Of a DNA stretch of 64,000 bases, positions 44,523 through 53,328 are shown in pieces (the first letter of the stretch is position 1; every line of letters begins with the position of its first letter). The position numbers and the translations under genes were made by a program. Source of the DNA: Paenibacillus_T sp033239625 (GTDB lineage Bacteria; Bacillota; Bacilli; Paenibacillales; Paenibacillaceae); assembly GCF_033239625.1 (NCBI RefSeq), contig NZ_BTCK01000007.1:62001-126000 (forward strand), in the 5' to 3' direction. The notes below the pieces were generated by a model. It worked only from the letters and a program-made list of their open reading frames with translations, was not told the DNA's origin and made no database searches.

Positions 44523-44589
44523 AAGGTCATACGTAGGTGAGTAACCTGGTGACTGTATGTCCGCCTAGCGTGAATAAATTCTTAACCTA

Positions 44590-44634
44590 ACAAAAGCCCG
44601 ACGGTCTCCAATGGAGCCGAACGGGCTTTTGTTG
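44590..44634 (-). terminator. Terminator of the 64-aa membrane gene
   Basis: AAAAGCCCG with CGGGCTTTT and an inner CTCC/GGAG helix; T-rich on both sides. Confidence 0.8.
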
Positions 44635-44722
44635 TTGCAGATTGCGTACAGCGTGTGCTGCCGAATAATTACAGCGTTCAGGAGGGAAACTATCGTCTGC
44701 ATCGCCGCATTTTTCCAATCCA

Positions 44723-44917
44723 TCATGATGACTTTACCGGATTGTCGGATTTCTTCTTCTTCATTTGGAACCGTTCCTTAATGACCTTCCAGTTCATTAT
44801 GAGATAGACAGTGATCGGAGATAGGGCGTTCACAGCGAAGACGAGATAAACGACGGTCCACATAAACCACTGCGTGTTGAGCAGCTTCTGATACAACCAG
44901 GAGTGATACAGATCCAT
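44723..44917 (-). CDS. Small single-span membrane protein (64 aa)
   Basis: From the ATG at 44917 with GAAAGGGG 9 bases upstream (an ATG at 44941 has none). MDLYHSWLYQKLLN is followed by one or two closely spaced hydrophobic stretches (WFMWTVVYLVFAVNALSPIT; VYLIMNW) and a lysine-rich tail (FQMKKKKSDN). Family not recognised. Divergent from the germination operon. Confidence 0.65.
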   Translation of the reverse strand: MDLYHSWLYQKLLNTQWFMWTVVYLVFAVNALSPITVYLIMNWKVIKERFQMKKKKSDNPVKSS

Positions 44918-45094
44918 AAGGAGCAGCCCCTTTCTGAACATATAAGATGGGTCAATTGCTGCTAACGAGCAAGTTCATATTCACCAGAATGAAACGTACT
45001 GTACGGCTTGGAGGAACGCAACAGCGGCAAGCCTTCCTGTTATTTTAAACCAGCAGCTTGCTGCCTATTCCAACAAGGAGAAGAGGGATGGAGG

Positions 45095-46651
45095 ATGTCG
45101 GACGTATCTGGCGAAGCGCCAGACAAGATTCTAGAGGAGTTAAAGAAGTCGATTCAGCCGAAGCTGTCGGACAACGTCGCAGCGATGGATGTGATCATGG
45201 GGCAGAGCGTAGATGTACTGAAGCGCGATTTTATGTTATGCGGCAGCACCGACCACCCAGGCGCGATCTACTTCCTGGATGGAATGGCGGATGCAACGAT
45301 TGTAGACGTAGTATTGAAGTCTCTCATTACATACGGCAGTGAACGGAAAATGGACCCTGCGCAATTGACGACGGTCGATATCATTCGTACGGAACTGATG
45401 ATCAATGCATCGGTGAAGCCGGTTGATCACATTCAGGCAGCCGTCTCCGCCATGGTCTCTGGCGACACGCTCGTATTCATCGACGGTCTCGAGCAGGGCA
45501 TGATCGTCAGCTCAAGAGGCTGGAAGGACCGGGGCGTGGAGGAGCCTGCATCCGAGAATAACGTCCGCGGTCCGCGGGACGGCTTCACAGAGACGATTCG
45601 TACGAACACGGCCAATGTAAGGCGCAGGATTCGTGATCCGCATCTCCGCATTGAACCGATGGTCATTGGTACGCGGACGATGACGGACATCAACATCGCC
45701 TACATTCAAGATCTGGTTAAGCCCGGATTGGTCGATGAGGTGAAGAAGCGGCTCGGCGGCATTAAGATCGATGCGATTCTGGAGAGCGGCTACATCGAAG
45801 AGCTTATCGAAGATTCTCCGTTATCGCCGTTCAACACGGTTCAAAGCACCGAACGGCCGGACAAAGCGGCCTCTGCGCTTCTTGAGGGTCGCGTCGTTAT
45901 TTTTATCGATAACACGCCGGTTGTACTCATTGTTCCGACGTTCTTCTGGCAGTTCATTCAAGCGCCTGATGATTACTATAACCGCTATTGGGTTGGTTCG
46001 TTCTTTCGAATCGTGCGATATTTTGCCTTCCTGATCAGTTTGCTGCTGCCATCGATCTACGTCATGCTCGTATCGTTCCATCACGAAATGATTCCGACGC
46101 AGCTCGCGCTCACCATCGCATCAGGACGTGAAGTTGTTCCGTTCCCCGTGCTGCTTGAGGCGCTCATTATGGAGCTGGCCTTCGAGCTTATGCGTGAAGC
46201 GGGTCTTCGCATGCCGAAGCCGATCGGTCAAGCGGTCAGCATCGTAGGCTCGCTCATTATCGGTCAAGCGGCCGTTCAGGCGGGCCTCGTGTCTCCGTTC
46301 ATGGTTATCGTCGTGGCGATTACAGGCATTTCCTCGTTCGCCATCCCGAGCTATTCATCGTCGCTTGCGCTGCGCATGTTCCGTTTCCCGATTCTGATCG
46401 CTTCGGGAACGATGGGACTGTTAGGTTTTGCAGCAACGTTCTTCGTACTGCTGCTGCATGCATTGTCGATACGATCGTTCGGGGAGCCTTATTTGACACC
46501 GCTCAGCCCATTCCGCCCATCCGATCAAAGAGATACCATGCTGCGGGCACCGATGTGGATGCTTAATTCGAGACCAGGCTTTGCGCAGGATCAGGATCGA
46601 ATGGGGCATGATCAAATGCCAGCTCCGCCGAAAAAGGATGGTTCCCAATGA
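45095..46651 (+). CDS. GerA-family spore germination protein (A subunit)
   Basis: 518 residues from the ATG at 45095 (AGAGGG and GGAGG upstream). N-terminal soluble domain of GerKA type: LCGSTDHPGAIYFLDGMADA, DTLVFIDGLEQGMIVSSRGW, RGPRDGFTETIRTNTANVRR, and SPFNTVQSTERPDKAASALL. Then 4-5 membrane spans (FAFLISLLLPSIYVMLVSF; ALIMELAFELMREAGLRMPK; IVGSLIIGQAAVQAGLVSPF). With the B and C subunits it forms the germinant receptor in the spore inner membrane. Its stop overlaps the gerC start by 4 bases (ATGA). Confidence 0.95.
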   Translation: MSDVSGEAPDKILEELKKSIQPKLSDNVAAMDVIMGQSVDVLKRDFMLCGSTDHPGAIYFLDGMADATIVDVVLKSLITYGSERKMDPAQLTTVDIIRTELMINASVKPVDHIQAAVSAMVSGDTLVFIDGLEQGMIVSSRGWKDRGVEEPASENNVRGPRDGFTETIRTNTANVRRRIRDPHLRIEPMVIGTRTMTDINIAYIQDLVKPGLVDEVKKRLGGIKIDAILESGYIEELIEDSPLSPFNTVQSTERPDKAASALLEGRVVIFIDNTPVVLIVPTFFWQFIQAPDDYYNRYWVGSFFRIVRYFAFLISLLLPSIYVMLVSFHHEMIPTQLALTIASGREVVPFPVLLEALIMELAFELMREAGLRMPKPIGQAVSIVGSLIIGQAAVQAGLVSPFMVIVVAITGISSFAIPSYSSSLALRMFRFPILIASGTMGLLGFAATFFVLLLHALSIRSFGEPYLTPLSPFRPSDQRDTMLRAPMWMLNSRPGFAQDQDRMGHDQMPAPPKKDGSQ

Positions 46652-47837
46652 AACGTATAGGTTACTGTATCCTATTGATTGTCCTCATTGTCCCGATGCT
46701 TACGTCATGCATGGGGCTTAGGCAAATTAACGAATTGGCGATGGTTGCAGCCGTCGGTCTTGACCTGGGCGATAAGCCGGGAACGGTCCGGTTGTCGGCT
46801 CAAATTATTCGCCCGGCGGATGCACGCGGCCAGACGGGAGCGCCTTCCGGGGGAACAGGCGAACCGATCTACTCGATTAGCACAGAGGGAACAAGTATAT
46901 TTGATGCCATCCGTAATATGGGGCAGATCTCTTCTCGCCGTGTCTATTGGGCGCACAATTTCCTCATTGTGATGAGCGAGCAATATGCGCGCAAAGGGAT
47001 CGATGATATGGTTGATTTCTTCACGCGCAACCATGAGCTGCGAATGAACACCTGGGTTGCCGTCTCTGCGGATAAGCCCGATGAAGTGATTTCGACGGTT
47101 ACAGGATTAGAGGTCGTGCCTGGCGAAGCGGTGGATCGTCTGTTCCGGGATCATCGAATTCCAGGCCGCGCGCCTGGAACGAACATGATGTCGCTCGAGG
47201 AGAGTCATTTGAGCAGCTCGACGCAGTCTGTCATTGCAAGGGTGTCGCTGCAGCCGAGGGGCGTTTCCAATAAGAAGCCTGGCGAGCATGGCTCTATCCA
47301 GCAGGTTGAGCTGAAAGGGGCTGCCGCCTTCAAAGACAGTAAGATGGTTGGTTGGCTGACCGCGGACGATGCGCGAGGCGTGCTCTTTTTCTCGAAAGGC
47401 TGCATAAAGGAATTGAGGTTATTTCCTGCCCTGATTCAAACACGAACATGATCACGCTGGAGTTCAATTCAGCGAAGCTGAAGGTGACGCCTTCGTATGC
47501 GCAAGGCCGTCCGAAGTTCAAGGTCCGGATGACGACCAGTGCGGATATCGTCGAGAATGGCTGCAGCCTGTCCGCCGAACAGCTGCGTAAGGATGCAGGC
47601 GAAGGGCTGGACCAAGAATTGACCGAGATCCTGAAGGGCGTTATCGATAAGGCGCAGCATAAGTACCATTCCGATTTTCTTAAGCTTGGCGATGTGTTCC
47701 GTAATAAGTACCCGGCAGAATGGAAGAAGATCGATGGCAGCTGGGATGATGTTTTCGCAGAGGCGGAAATAACAGTCGAAGTGCAGACAACCGTCAAATC
47801 GGGGGTTGTCAAAGCAACAAGGGAGGGGATTAAGTAA
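46648..47837 (+). pseudogene. GerC-family germination lipoprotein, split by a 1-base frameshift
   Basis: The first frame (46648-47451) gives a lipoprotein signal (ILLIVLIVPMLTSCMG), GLRQINELAMVAAVGLDLGD, and the usual GerC start through GWLTADDARGVLFFSKGCIK, then runs into unrelated sequence and stops. The second frame continues with IEVISCPDSNTNMITLEFNS and DIVENGCSLSAEQLRKDAGE to 47837. Joining them near 47404-47408, where ATAAAGG would need one more A, restores a normal GerC of about 396 residues. The change is a homopolymer-type deletion and may be a real mutation or a sequencing error. GerB follows with a TAATG overlap. Confidence 0.85.
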
Positions 47838-48940
47838 TGAAGATTCAGATCTCGAACGGGATGTTCATTGCGATGATCCTTAACATTATGTATGCCAAGG
47901 CGATCGGGGTTACGCAAGGTGTGCTGGCGCGTGCGGTCGGTCAAGATATGTGGCTGGCTACGCTGTTCGGTACATTAGAAGGGATCGTCATGATGTACTT
48001 GACCTATGTCGTGATCCGGAGAACGCCCGATAAGGATTATGTCCAGCTGGGCCAGCTGCTGCTAGGCCGGTGGTTCAGCATCTTGATATCGCTCGTGATA
48101 TTCGTCTTTTTCGTCGTAGCATTCGGTCCGATTATGATTACGTTCGTGTATCATCTGCGTGATTATTTCTTGCCGGATGCTCCGCTCTGGATATTCGTTG
48201 TCACATCTTTAGTCGTTGGTGCGATAGGCTGCTACTATGGATTGGAGGTTATGGCGCGGATTGCGGTGATCGGGCTGCTGTTCATGTTCACATTGAATGT
48301 GCTAATTACAGTCGGCTCTATGCAGGAATTCGATATTCGGAATTTGCTGCCGATTATGGAGTCGGGGATGCCGAAGACGGCCAAGGCCAGCATGCACTAT
48401 CTAGCGGATTGTGCGATGGCGACGATGATGGCGACATTAGTTCTGCCTTTGGTGAACAAGGTCCAAAAGGGCCATGGAAGGTTCGGCGTGCTTGGCATTC
48501 TTGGGAGCGGCATGGTCATTATCATATGGGCCATTCTGGAGGGGGCTGTCCTGTCCGCTGAGGTGACGAGCCAATATACGTTGTCTTGTATGAAGCTAGC
48601 GCGCAATGCCCATATGGGCACCTTCCTTCAACGGTACGAGATGATCATGATCGCCCTGTACTCGCTGCCTGCCCTGTTCGAGGTCATGTTCTGCATTTAT
48701 GGCACTTCGGTGAGCATGTCTCGCGTCTTCGGATTAAAGAGCAACAGACCGATGATTATCCCTTGCAGTATTGTGCTCGGACTATTCGGCTATTGGGTCA
48801 TTGAGGATCATTTCCGTGCGATTGATTTTCTCGAAAATTATTGGCCGTTCATCGCGCTCCCAATTGCAATTGGTTTGCCGATTGTGATGCTTCTGCTGCG
48901 GGTGATGCTCAGTCATAAGCTGCAGAAGAAGTCCGCTTAA
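47837..48940 (+). CDS. GerB-family germination permease (B subunit)
   Basis: 367 residues with about ten membrane spans of the APC-like endospore germination permease family: ISNGMFIAMILNIMYAKAIG, GTLEGIVMMYLTYVVIRRTP, SILISLVIFVFFVVAFGPIM, and a last span PFIALPIAIGLPIVMLLLRV. It is the germinant-binding subunit partner of the A protein. The ATG overlaps the gerC stop, so expression depends on translation of the second part of gerC. Confidence 0.93.
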   Translation: MKIQISNGMFIAMILNIMYAKAIGVTQGVLARAVGQDMWLATLFGTLEGIVMMYLTYVVIRRTPDKDYVQLGQLLLGRWFSILISLVIFVFFVVAFGPIMITFVYHLRDYFLPDAPLWIFVVTSLVVGAIGCYYGLEVMARIAVIGLLFMFTLNVLITVGSMQEFDIRNLLPIMESGMPKTAKASMHYLADCAMATMMATLVLPLVNKVQKGHGRFGVLGILGSGMVIIIWAILEGAVLSAEVTSQYTLSCMKLARNAHMGTFLQRYEMIMIALYSLPALFEVMFCIYGTSVSMSRVFGLKSNRPMIIPCSIVLGLFGYWVIEDHFRAIDFLENYWPFIALPIAIGLPIVMLLLRVMLSHKLQKKSA

Positions 48941-49017
48941 TGAAGCGCTCCCCCTCGTAATTGTGCTATGATCGAAGCAATAGACTTCGTAACAGGCTTA
49001 AGGGAGAGGGAGATGTT

Positions 49018-49647
49018 ATGGCATTGCTGCTGTTCGTTGCAGGAGGTGCCGGCGCTGGCAAAACAACGCTGGCTCGGGCGCTTGCACGCCGCTGCCGTAT
49101 GGCATTGCTCGATATGGACACGCTGCTGCGGCCTGCGGCAGAAGCGATCATGACCGGAGCGGGGCTCGATCCGAGCGACCGCGATTCGGCTGAATATAAG
49201 CGGTTGTGCCGCGATCTTGGTTACCGAATTACGATGGACGCTGCGCTTGATCACTTGAGCAATGGTCAAGATGCGATTGTGATTGGGCCATTCACACGCG
49301 AGCTGGAGGACGCCTCGTGGCTGGAAGGAGAGCTTGCGAAGCTGGGGAATGGCGGGGGATTTCCGGTACCGCCGGAACCGGCTGAAGTGAAGGTGCTGCT
49401 CGTTCAGCTTCCAAGTGCGGAGCAGTATTATGAGCGCATTCGTTCGCGCGGCTCGGAGCTGGATCAATGGAAGCTGGACCATTGGGAGGCGTTCAGCGCA
49501 TCCCTCGTTCGCCGTCAAGTGCGCTGGCCGCTGCCGGAAGGAGCGGTGCTCGATTGGGACAATAGCGCGCCGCTGTCGGAAGATAAGCTCGCGATGCTCG
49601 AGCAGTTCGTGCATGGCGATGAGAAGAAGGCTGGTGCAGGGCGATGA
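49018..49647 (+). CDS. P-loop AAA/kinase-like ATPase
   Basis: 209 residues from the ATG at 49018 (GGGAGAGGGAG upstream). Walker A GGAGAGKTTLARALA at residues 9-23, LLDMDTLLRP as a DxD-type switch, and a closing LDWDNSAPLSEDKL. The size and pattern are those of shikimate-kinase/zeta-toxin-like small-molecule kinases that phosphorylate an unknown target. It overlaps the SNF2 helicase gene by ATGA, so the two are translationally coupled and may act together; no link is known to me. Confidence 0.8.
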   Translation: MALLLFVAGGAGAGKTTLARALARRCRMALLDMDTLLRPAAEAIMTGAGLDPSDRDSAEYKRLCRDLGYRITMDAALDHLSNGQDAIVIGPFTRELEDASWLEGELAKLGNGGGFPVPPEPAEVKVLLVQLPSAEQYYERIRSRGSELDQWKLDHWEAFSASLVRRQVRWPLPEGAVLDWDNSAPLSEDKLAMLEQFVHGDEKKAGAGR

Positions 49648-52600
49648 GCATGCAGCTGACGCAGCGCTCGATTCAGCAGTTATGCGGGACGCTTGCTTAC
49701 AAGAAAGGCGAGGCGTTCCGTCGATCGGGCAAGGTCGCCTTCACGAAAGCCGATCCGCTGCGATCGTCTTATGAAGCAGTCGTGCAGGGGACGGAACCGT
49801 TCGCCGTTACGGCGGCGTTGGATGCTGACGGAGAGCTCCAGACGACCTGTACTTGTCCAACGTTGTCTTCCTACAAGGGCGGCTGCAGCCATGTTGCAGC
49901 TGTGCTGATGGAGATTCAGCTGCATGAGGCAGCGGAAGGGAAGCGGCCGCCAGCCTATGCTGCCGCTGGTGCAGGGCAAAGGCAAGTATCAACGGAGCAA
50001 GCTGAAGAAGCGGCGGCGGAGGCGGCGACTGTGCCGCCGACAAGCAATGATGAGCATGAGGCCAAGCGCTTAATGGGCGAGCTGCTCGAGTTGTTCGGCG
50101 GGAAGCCGCAGCGTCCCAGCGGCACACGTTCGCAGTTCGATACGCGGGAGCCGCTGATGGCCGAGATATCCGTAAGTCCATTCCAAGACCGAATGGGCAG
50201 GCTGCTGCTCGGCATCGAGCTGAGGATCGGTCCTGAAGCGAAGCGGCTGTATGTCGTGCAGAAGCTTCATGCGTTTCTGGAGGCCGTCGAACGGCGGGAG
50301 TCGTATGCGTTCGGGAGATATTGGACATACGAGCCGGAGCTTTATCGGTTCCAGCAGCAAGAAGACGCCGTGCTTCAATCGCTTATTCGAATCGTTCGGG
50401 ATGAACGGCTCTATCGGTCATCGGTGGACGGGTTCGCGCAAGCGGCGCAAGCGGCAGGAGAGCGGATGCTGTTCATCCCGCCGGCGGCGTGGGGAGCGCT
50501 GCTGCCGCTGCTGGCAGAGGTGCCGCACGCGCTTCTGTCCTATGGCGGTCAAGTATACGAAGGCATTGCTCTGTTCGATGAGCCGCTGCCGCTTCGATTC
50601 GAGTTCAAGATGGACGAGCCCGCGGGCAATGGCGATCAGGGAGCTGCGGCTTATCAGCTGCACGTCGAAGGATTGGATCGTATCGCGCTCCTGCCCGCGT
50701 ATGGACTGGCCATTGCAGACGGGAAGCTGCTCGGATTGTCCGAGGCGCAAAGCATGCGATTGATAGAAGTGCAGCGGCTGCTCAGTCAGACGAACGAGCA
50801 GCGGTTCCGAATTGCACAGGAGCAGATCGAACCGTTCATGGAGCGGGTTGTACCTGGCTTGATGAAGCTTGGTCATGTTCATATGGCGAAGAACGTATCG
50901 GAACGTGTCGTGCACACGCCGCTGAAGGCGAAGTTGTATCTGGACCGCGTACGGGATCGGCTGCTCGCTGCACTGGAGTTTCATTATGGCGATCTGGTCG
51001 TCAATCCGCTAGAGCCTGCCAGTCAGCGCAAGGCGGATGATCGGATCCTGATGCGAGACGGCGAGCGCGAGGAACAAATATTAGCGCTCATGGCAAGAGC
51101 TGACTTCATCGAGACCGAAGGCGGTTATTTGATGAGCGGAGACGACGCAGAGTATGAGTTCCTCTATCATCTGGTGCCTGAGCTTGAGAAGCTGCTGGAT
51201 GTTTATGCGACATCAGCGGTGAAGGTACGGATTCATGTTGGCGAAGAGACGCCGACCGTAAGAGCGGAGATCGATGAACGTACGGATTGGCTGGAGTTCA
51301 AGTTCGACCTAGGCGGCATTCCGGAGCGCGATATTCGCAAAGTGATCAAGGCGGTAGAAGAGAAACGCCGCTTCTATCGGCTGCCCAATGGCGCGCTGCT
51401 GCCGCTTGAGAGCGAAGAGATGGAGGAGATCGCCCGTCTCATGAATCTGCTTGGCGTGCGGCATGCCGATCTGATCGGCAGCGGCTTCCGGCTGCCAGCG
51501 GTACGCGGCCTGCGGCTCATGGATGCCGATCAGGAGAGCCGCACGGTGAAGCTTGGCCGTTCGCTGCGCCAGCTGCTGCACAATTTGCGCCAGCCGGACA
51601 GCTTGAACTTCCCGGTGCCCGAAGCGCTTGATGCTGTATTGCGCGACTATCAGCAGGTAGGGTACCAATGGCTGAAGACGCTCGCGCACTATCGGTTCGG
51701 CGGCATTCTGGCGGACGATATGGGACTGGGCAAGACGGTCCAAAGCATCGCTTTCCTGCTATCGGTACTGCCCGAAATCCGTGAACAGGGACAGCCTGCG
51801 CTCATCGTCTGTCCAGCGTCGCTGCTCTACAATTGGCAGCAGGAGCTGACGCGGTTCGCGCCGTCGATCCGCTCCGTCATTATTAGCGGTGGTCCAACAG
51901 AGCGTGATCGTCTGCTGCAAGGCGAAGCGGATGTCATCATTACGTCCTATCCGCTTCTGCGCCGGGATATTAAGACGTATGCGAAGCGGTCGTTCCATAC
52001 GCTTATCTTGGACGAAGCGCAGTATTTCAAGAACTATGCGACGCAGACCGCGCAGTCCGTTAAGACGCTGCAAGCGAAGTATCGATTCGCATTGACCGGT
52101 ACGCCGGTCGAGAATCGGCTGGAGGAGCTGTGGTCGATCTTCGATGCAGTGTTCCCGGACTTGTTCCCAAGCCGCCAGCGATTCCACGAGATGACGCGCG
52201 AGACGGTCGCGAAGCGGGTGAAGCCATTCCTGCTGCGCAGGCTGAAGCGTGATGTACTCAAGGAACTGCCCGATGCGATCGAGACGCTGCAGTCTTCGGA
52301 TCTGCTCACGGAACAGAAGAAGCTGTATACGGCTTATCTGGCGAAGCTGCAGGCGGAGACGCTGAAGCATCTTGACGATCCGAATGACTGGGACCGCCAC
52401 CGTATTCGCATATTGGCGGGCCTGACGAGACTTCGTCAGATCTGCTGTCATCCGGCGCTGTTCGTCGAGGACTACCGTGGAAGCTCCTCCAAGCTGGAGC
52501 AGCTGCTCGATATTATTGAAGACTGCCGCGCTGCAGGCAAGCGGATGCTCGTCTTCTCGCAGTTCACGAGCATGCTCGAGATTATCCGCCGAGAGCTTGG

Positions 52601-52997
52601 CGTCCGAGGCGTGCCGATGTTCTCGCTGGACGGCAGCACGCCGCCGAAGGAGCGGGCGGAGCTGTGCAGCCGCTTCAACGATGGCGAGCGGGACGTGTTC
52701 CTTATTTCGCTCAAGGCAGGCGGTACGGGACTTAACCTTACGGGTGCGGATACCGTTATTTTGTACGATCTGTGGTGGAATCCGGCTGTGGAGCAGCAGG
52801 CTGCCGACCGGGCGCACCGGATCGGCCAGCGCAATGTGGTGCAGGTCATTCGTCTCGTCGCCAAGGGAACCGTCGAAGACAAAATGTTCGAGCTGCAGCA
52901 GCGCAAGAAGAAGCTTATCGACGAAGTGATCCAAGCAGGTGAGCAACCGCTCGAGTCGCTGAGCGAGGCGGATATTCGCGAGATTTTGCAAATATGA
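49644..52997 (+). CDS. SWIM zinc-finger SNF2 family helicase
   Basis: 1,117 residues. An N-terminal SWIM zinc finger (CTCPTLSSYKGGCSHVAAVL, residues about 71-90) is followed by a bacterial SNF2-associated domain to about 650, then the Swi2/Snf2 ATPase: GILADDMGLGKTVQSIAFLL (motif I), LILDEAQYFKN (DEAQ box, motif II), FALTGTPVENRLEELWSIFD (motif III), and the C-terminal lobe with VFSQFTSMLEIIRRELG, SLKAGGTGLNLTGADTVI and QAADRAHRIGQRNVVQVIRL. ATP-driven DNA translocase of the RapA/YwqA type in the cytoplasm. All motifs are intact. Confidence 0.96.
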   Translation: MSMQLTQRSIQQLCGTLAYKKGEAFRRSGKVAFTKADPLRSSYEAVVQGTEPFAVTAALDADGELQTTCTCPTLSSYKGGCSHVAAVLMEIQLHEAAEGKRPPAYAAAGAGQRQVSTEQAEEAAAEAATVPPTSNDEHEAKRLMGELLELFGGKPQRPSGTRSQFDTREPLMAEISVSPFQDRMGRLLLGIELRIGPEAKRLYVVQKLHAFLEAVERRESYAFGRYWTYEPELYRFQQQEDAVLQSLIRIVRDERLYRSSVDGFAQAAQAAGERMLFIPPAAWGALLPLLAEVPHALLSYGGQVYEGIALFDEPLPLRFEFKMDEPAGNGDQGAAAYQLHVEGLDRIALLPAYGLAIADGKLLGLSEAQSMRLIEVQRLLSQTNEQRFRIAQEQIEPFMERVVPGLMKLGHVHMAKNVSERVVHTPLKAKLYLDRVRDRLLAALEFHYGDLVVNPLEPASQRKADDRILMRDGEREEQILALMARADFIETEGGYLMSGDDAEYEFLYHLVPELEKLLDVYATSAVKVRIHVGEETPTVRAEIDERTDWLEFKFDLGGIPERDIRKVIKAVEEKRRFYRLPNGALLPLESEEMEEIARLMNLLGVRHADLIGSGFRLPAVRGLRLMDADQESRTVKLGRSLRQLLHNLRQPDSLNFPVPEALDAVLRDYQQVGYQWLKTLAHYRFGGILADDMGLGKTVQSIAFLLSVLPEIREQGQPALIVCPASLLYNWQQELTRFAPSIRSVIISGGPTERDRLLQGEADVIITSYPLLRRDIKTYAKRSFHTLILDEAQYFKNYATQTAQSVKTLQAKYRFALTGTPVENRLEELWSIFDAVFPDLFPSRQRFHEMTRETVAKRVKPFLLRRLKRDVLKELPDAIETLQSSDLLTEQKKLYTAYLAKLQAETLKHLDDPNDWDRHRIRILAGLTRLRQICCHPALFVEDYRGSSSKLEQLLDIIEDCRAAGKRMLVFSQFTSMLEIIRRELGVRGVPMFSLDGSTPPKERAELCSRFNDGERDVFLISLKAGGTGLNLTGADTVILYDLWWNPAVEQQAADRAHRIGQRNVVQVIRLVAKGTVEDKMFELQQRKKKLIDEVIQAGEQPLESLSEADIREILQI

Positions 52998-53030
52998 GGT
53001 TAGGGCGTGAAGCCTGCTTGATTGAGGGAA

Positions 53031-53225
53031 ATAAGTGCGGCCTAGCCACATTTATTTCGCTCTATCGCCCCCGCAACAGCAGATAAGTGTGGTAAAACCG
53101 TGCTTACTAAGCGCTCGGCAGGTAAAGTGATGCGGAATTGATGGATTAGTGTGGATTCACCGCACTTAATTCGCAGAATGAGACGTTTGATGACGGATAA
53201 GCGGGGTTCAGCCACGCTTAATTCA
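53031..53225. repeat. Intergenic repeat island 4 (four ATAAGTGYGG units)
   Basis: In the 331-base gap 52998-53328. ATAAGTGCGG at 53031, ATAAGTGTGG at 53083, ATTAGTGTGG at 53145 and ATAAGCGGGG at 53197; each is followed after 4-5 bases by a partly complementary CC(A/G)CRCTTA-like word and TTCGC. Spacing is 52, 62, 52. No gene seen. Confidence 0.55.
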
Positions 53226-53328
53226 TATTCATGATGTAGTTGCACTCGGCTGCCACGAGTTGGACTGCTCGCATAGACGATAAGTTTGTTATAATAGACT
53301 TACTTATTGACGGAATGGGGCTCTCTCG

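Noticed and set aside
44327..44530. Minus-strand open frame within repeat copy B (similar frame in copy A)
   Set aside because: It follows the hairpin arms of the repeat, and the frame is not kept between copies.
53031..53225. Possible CRISPR array
   Set aside because: Units are degenerate, too short and unevenly spaced, with no cas genes; treated as an intergenic repeat island.
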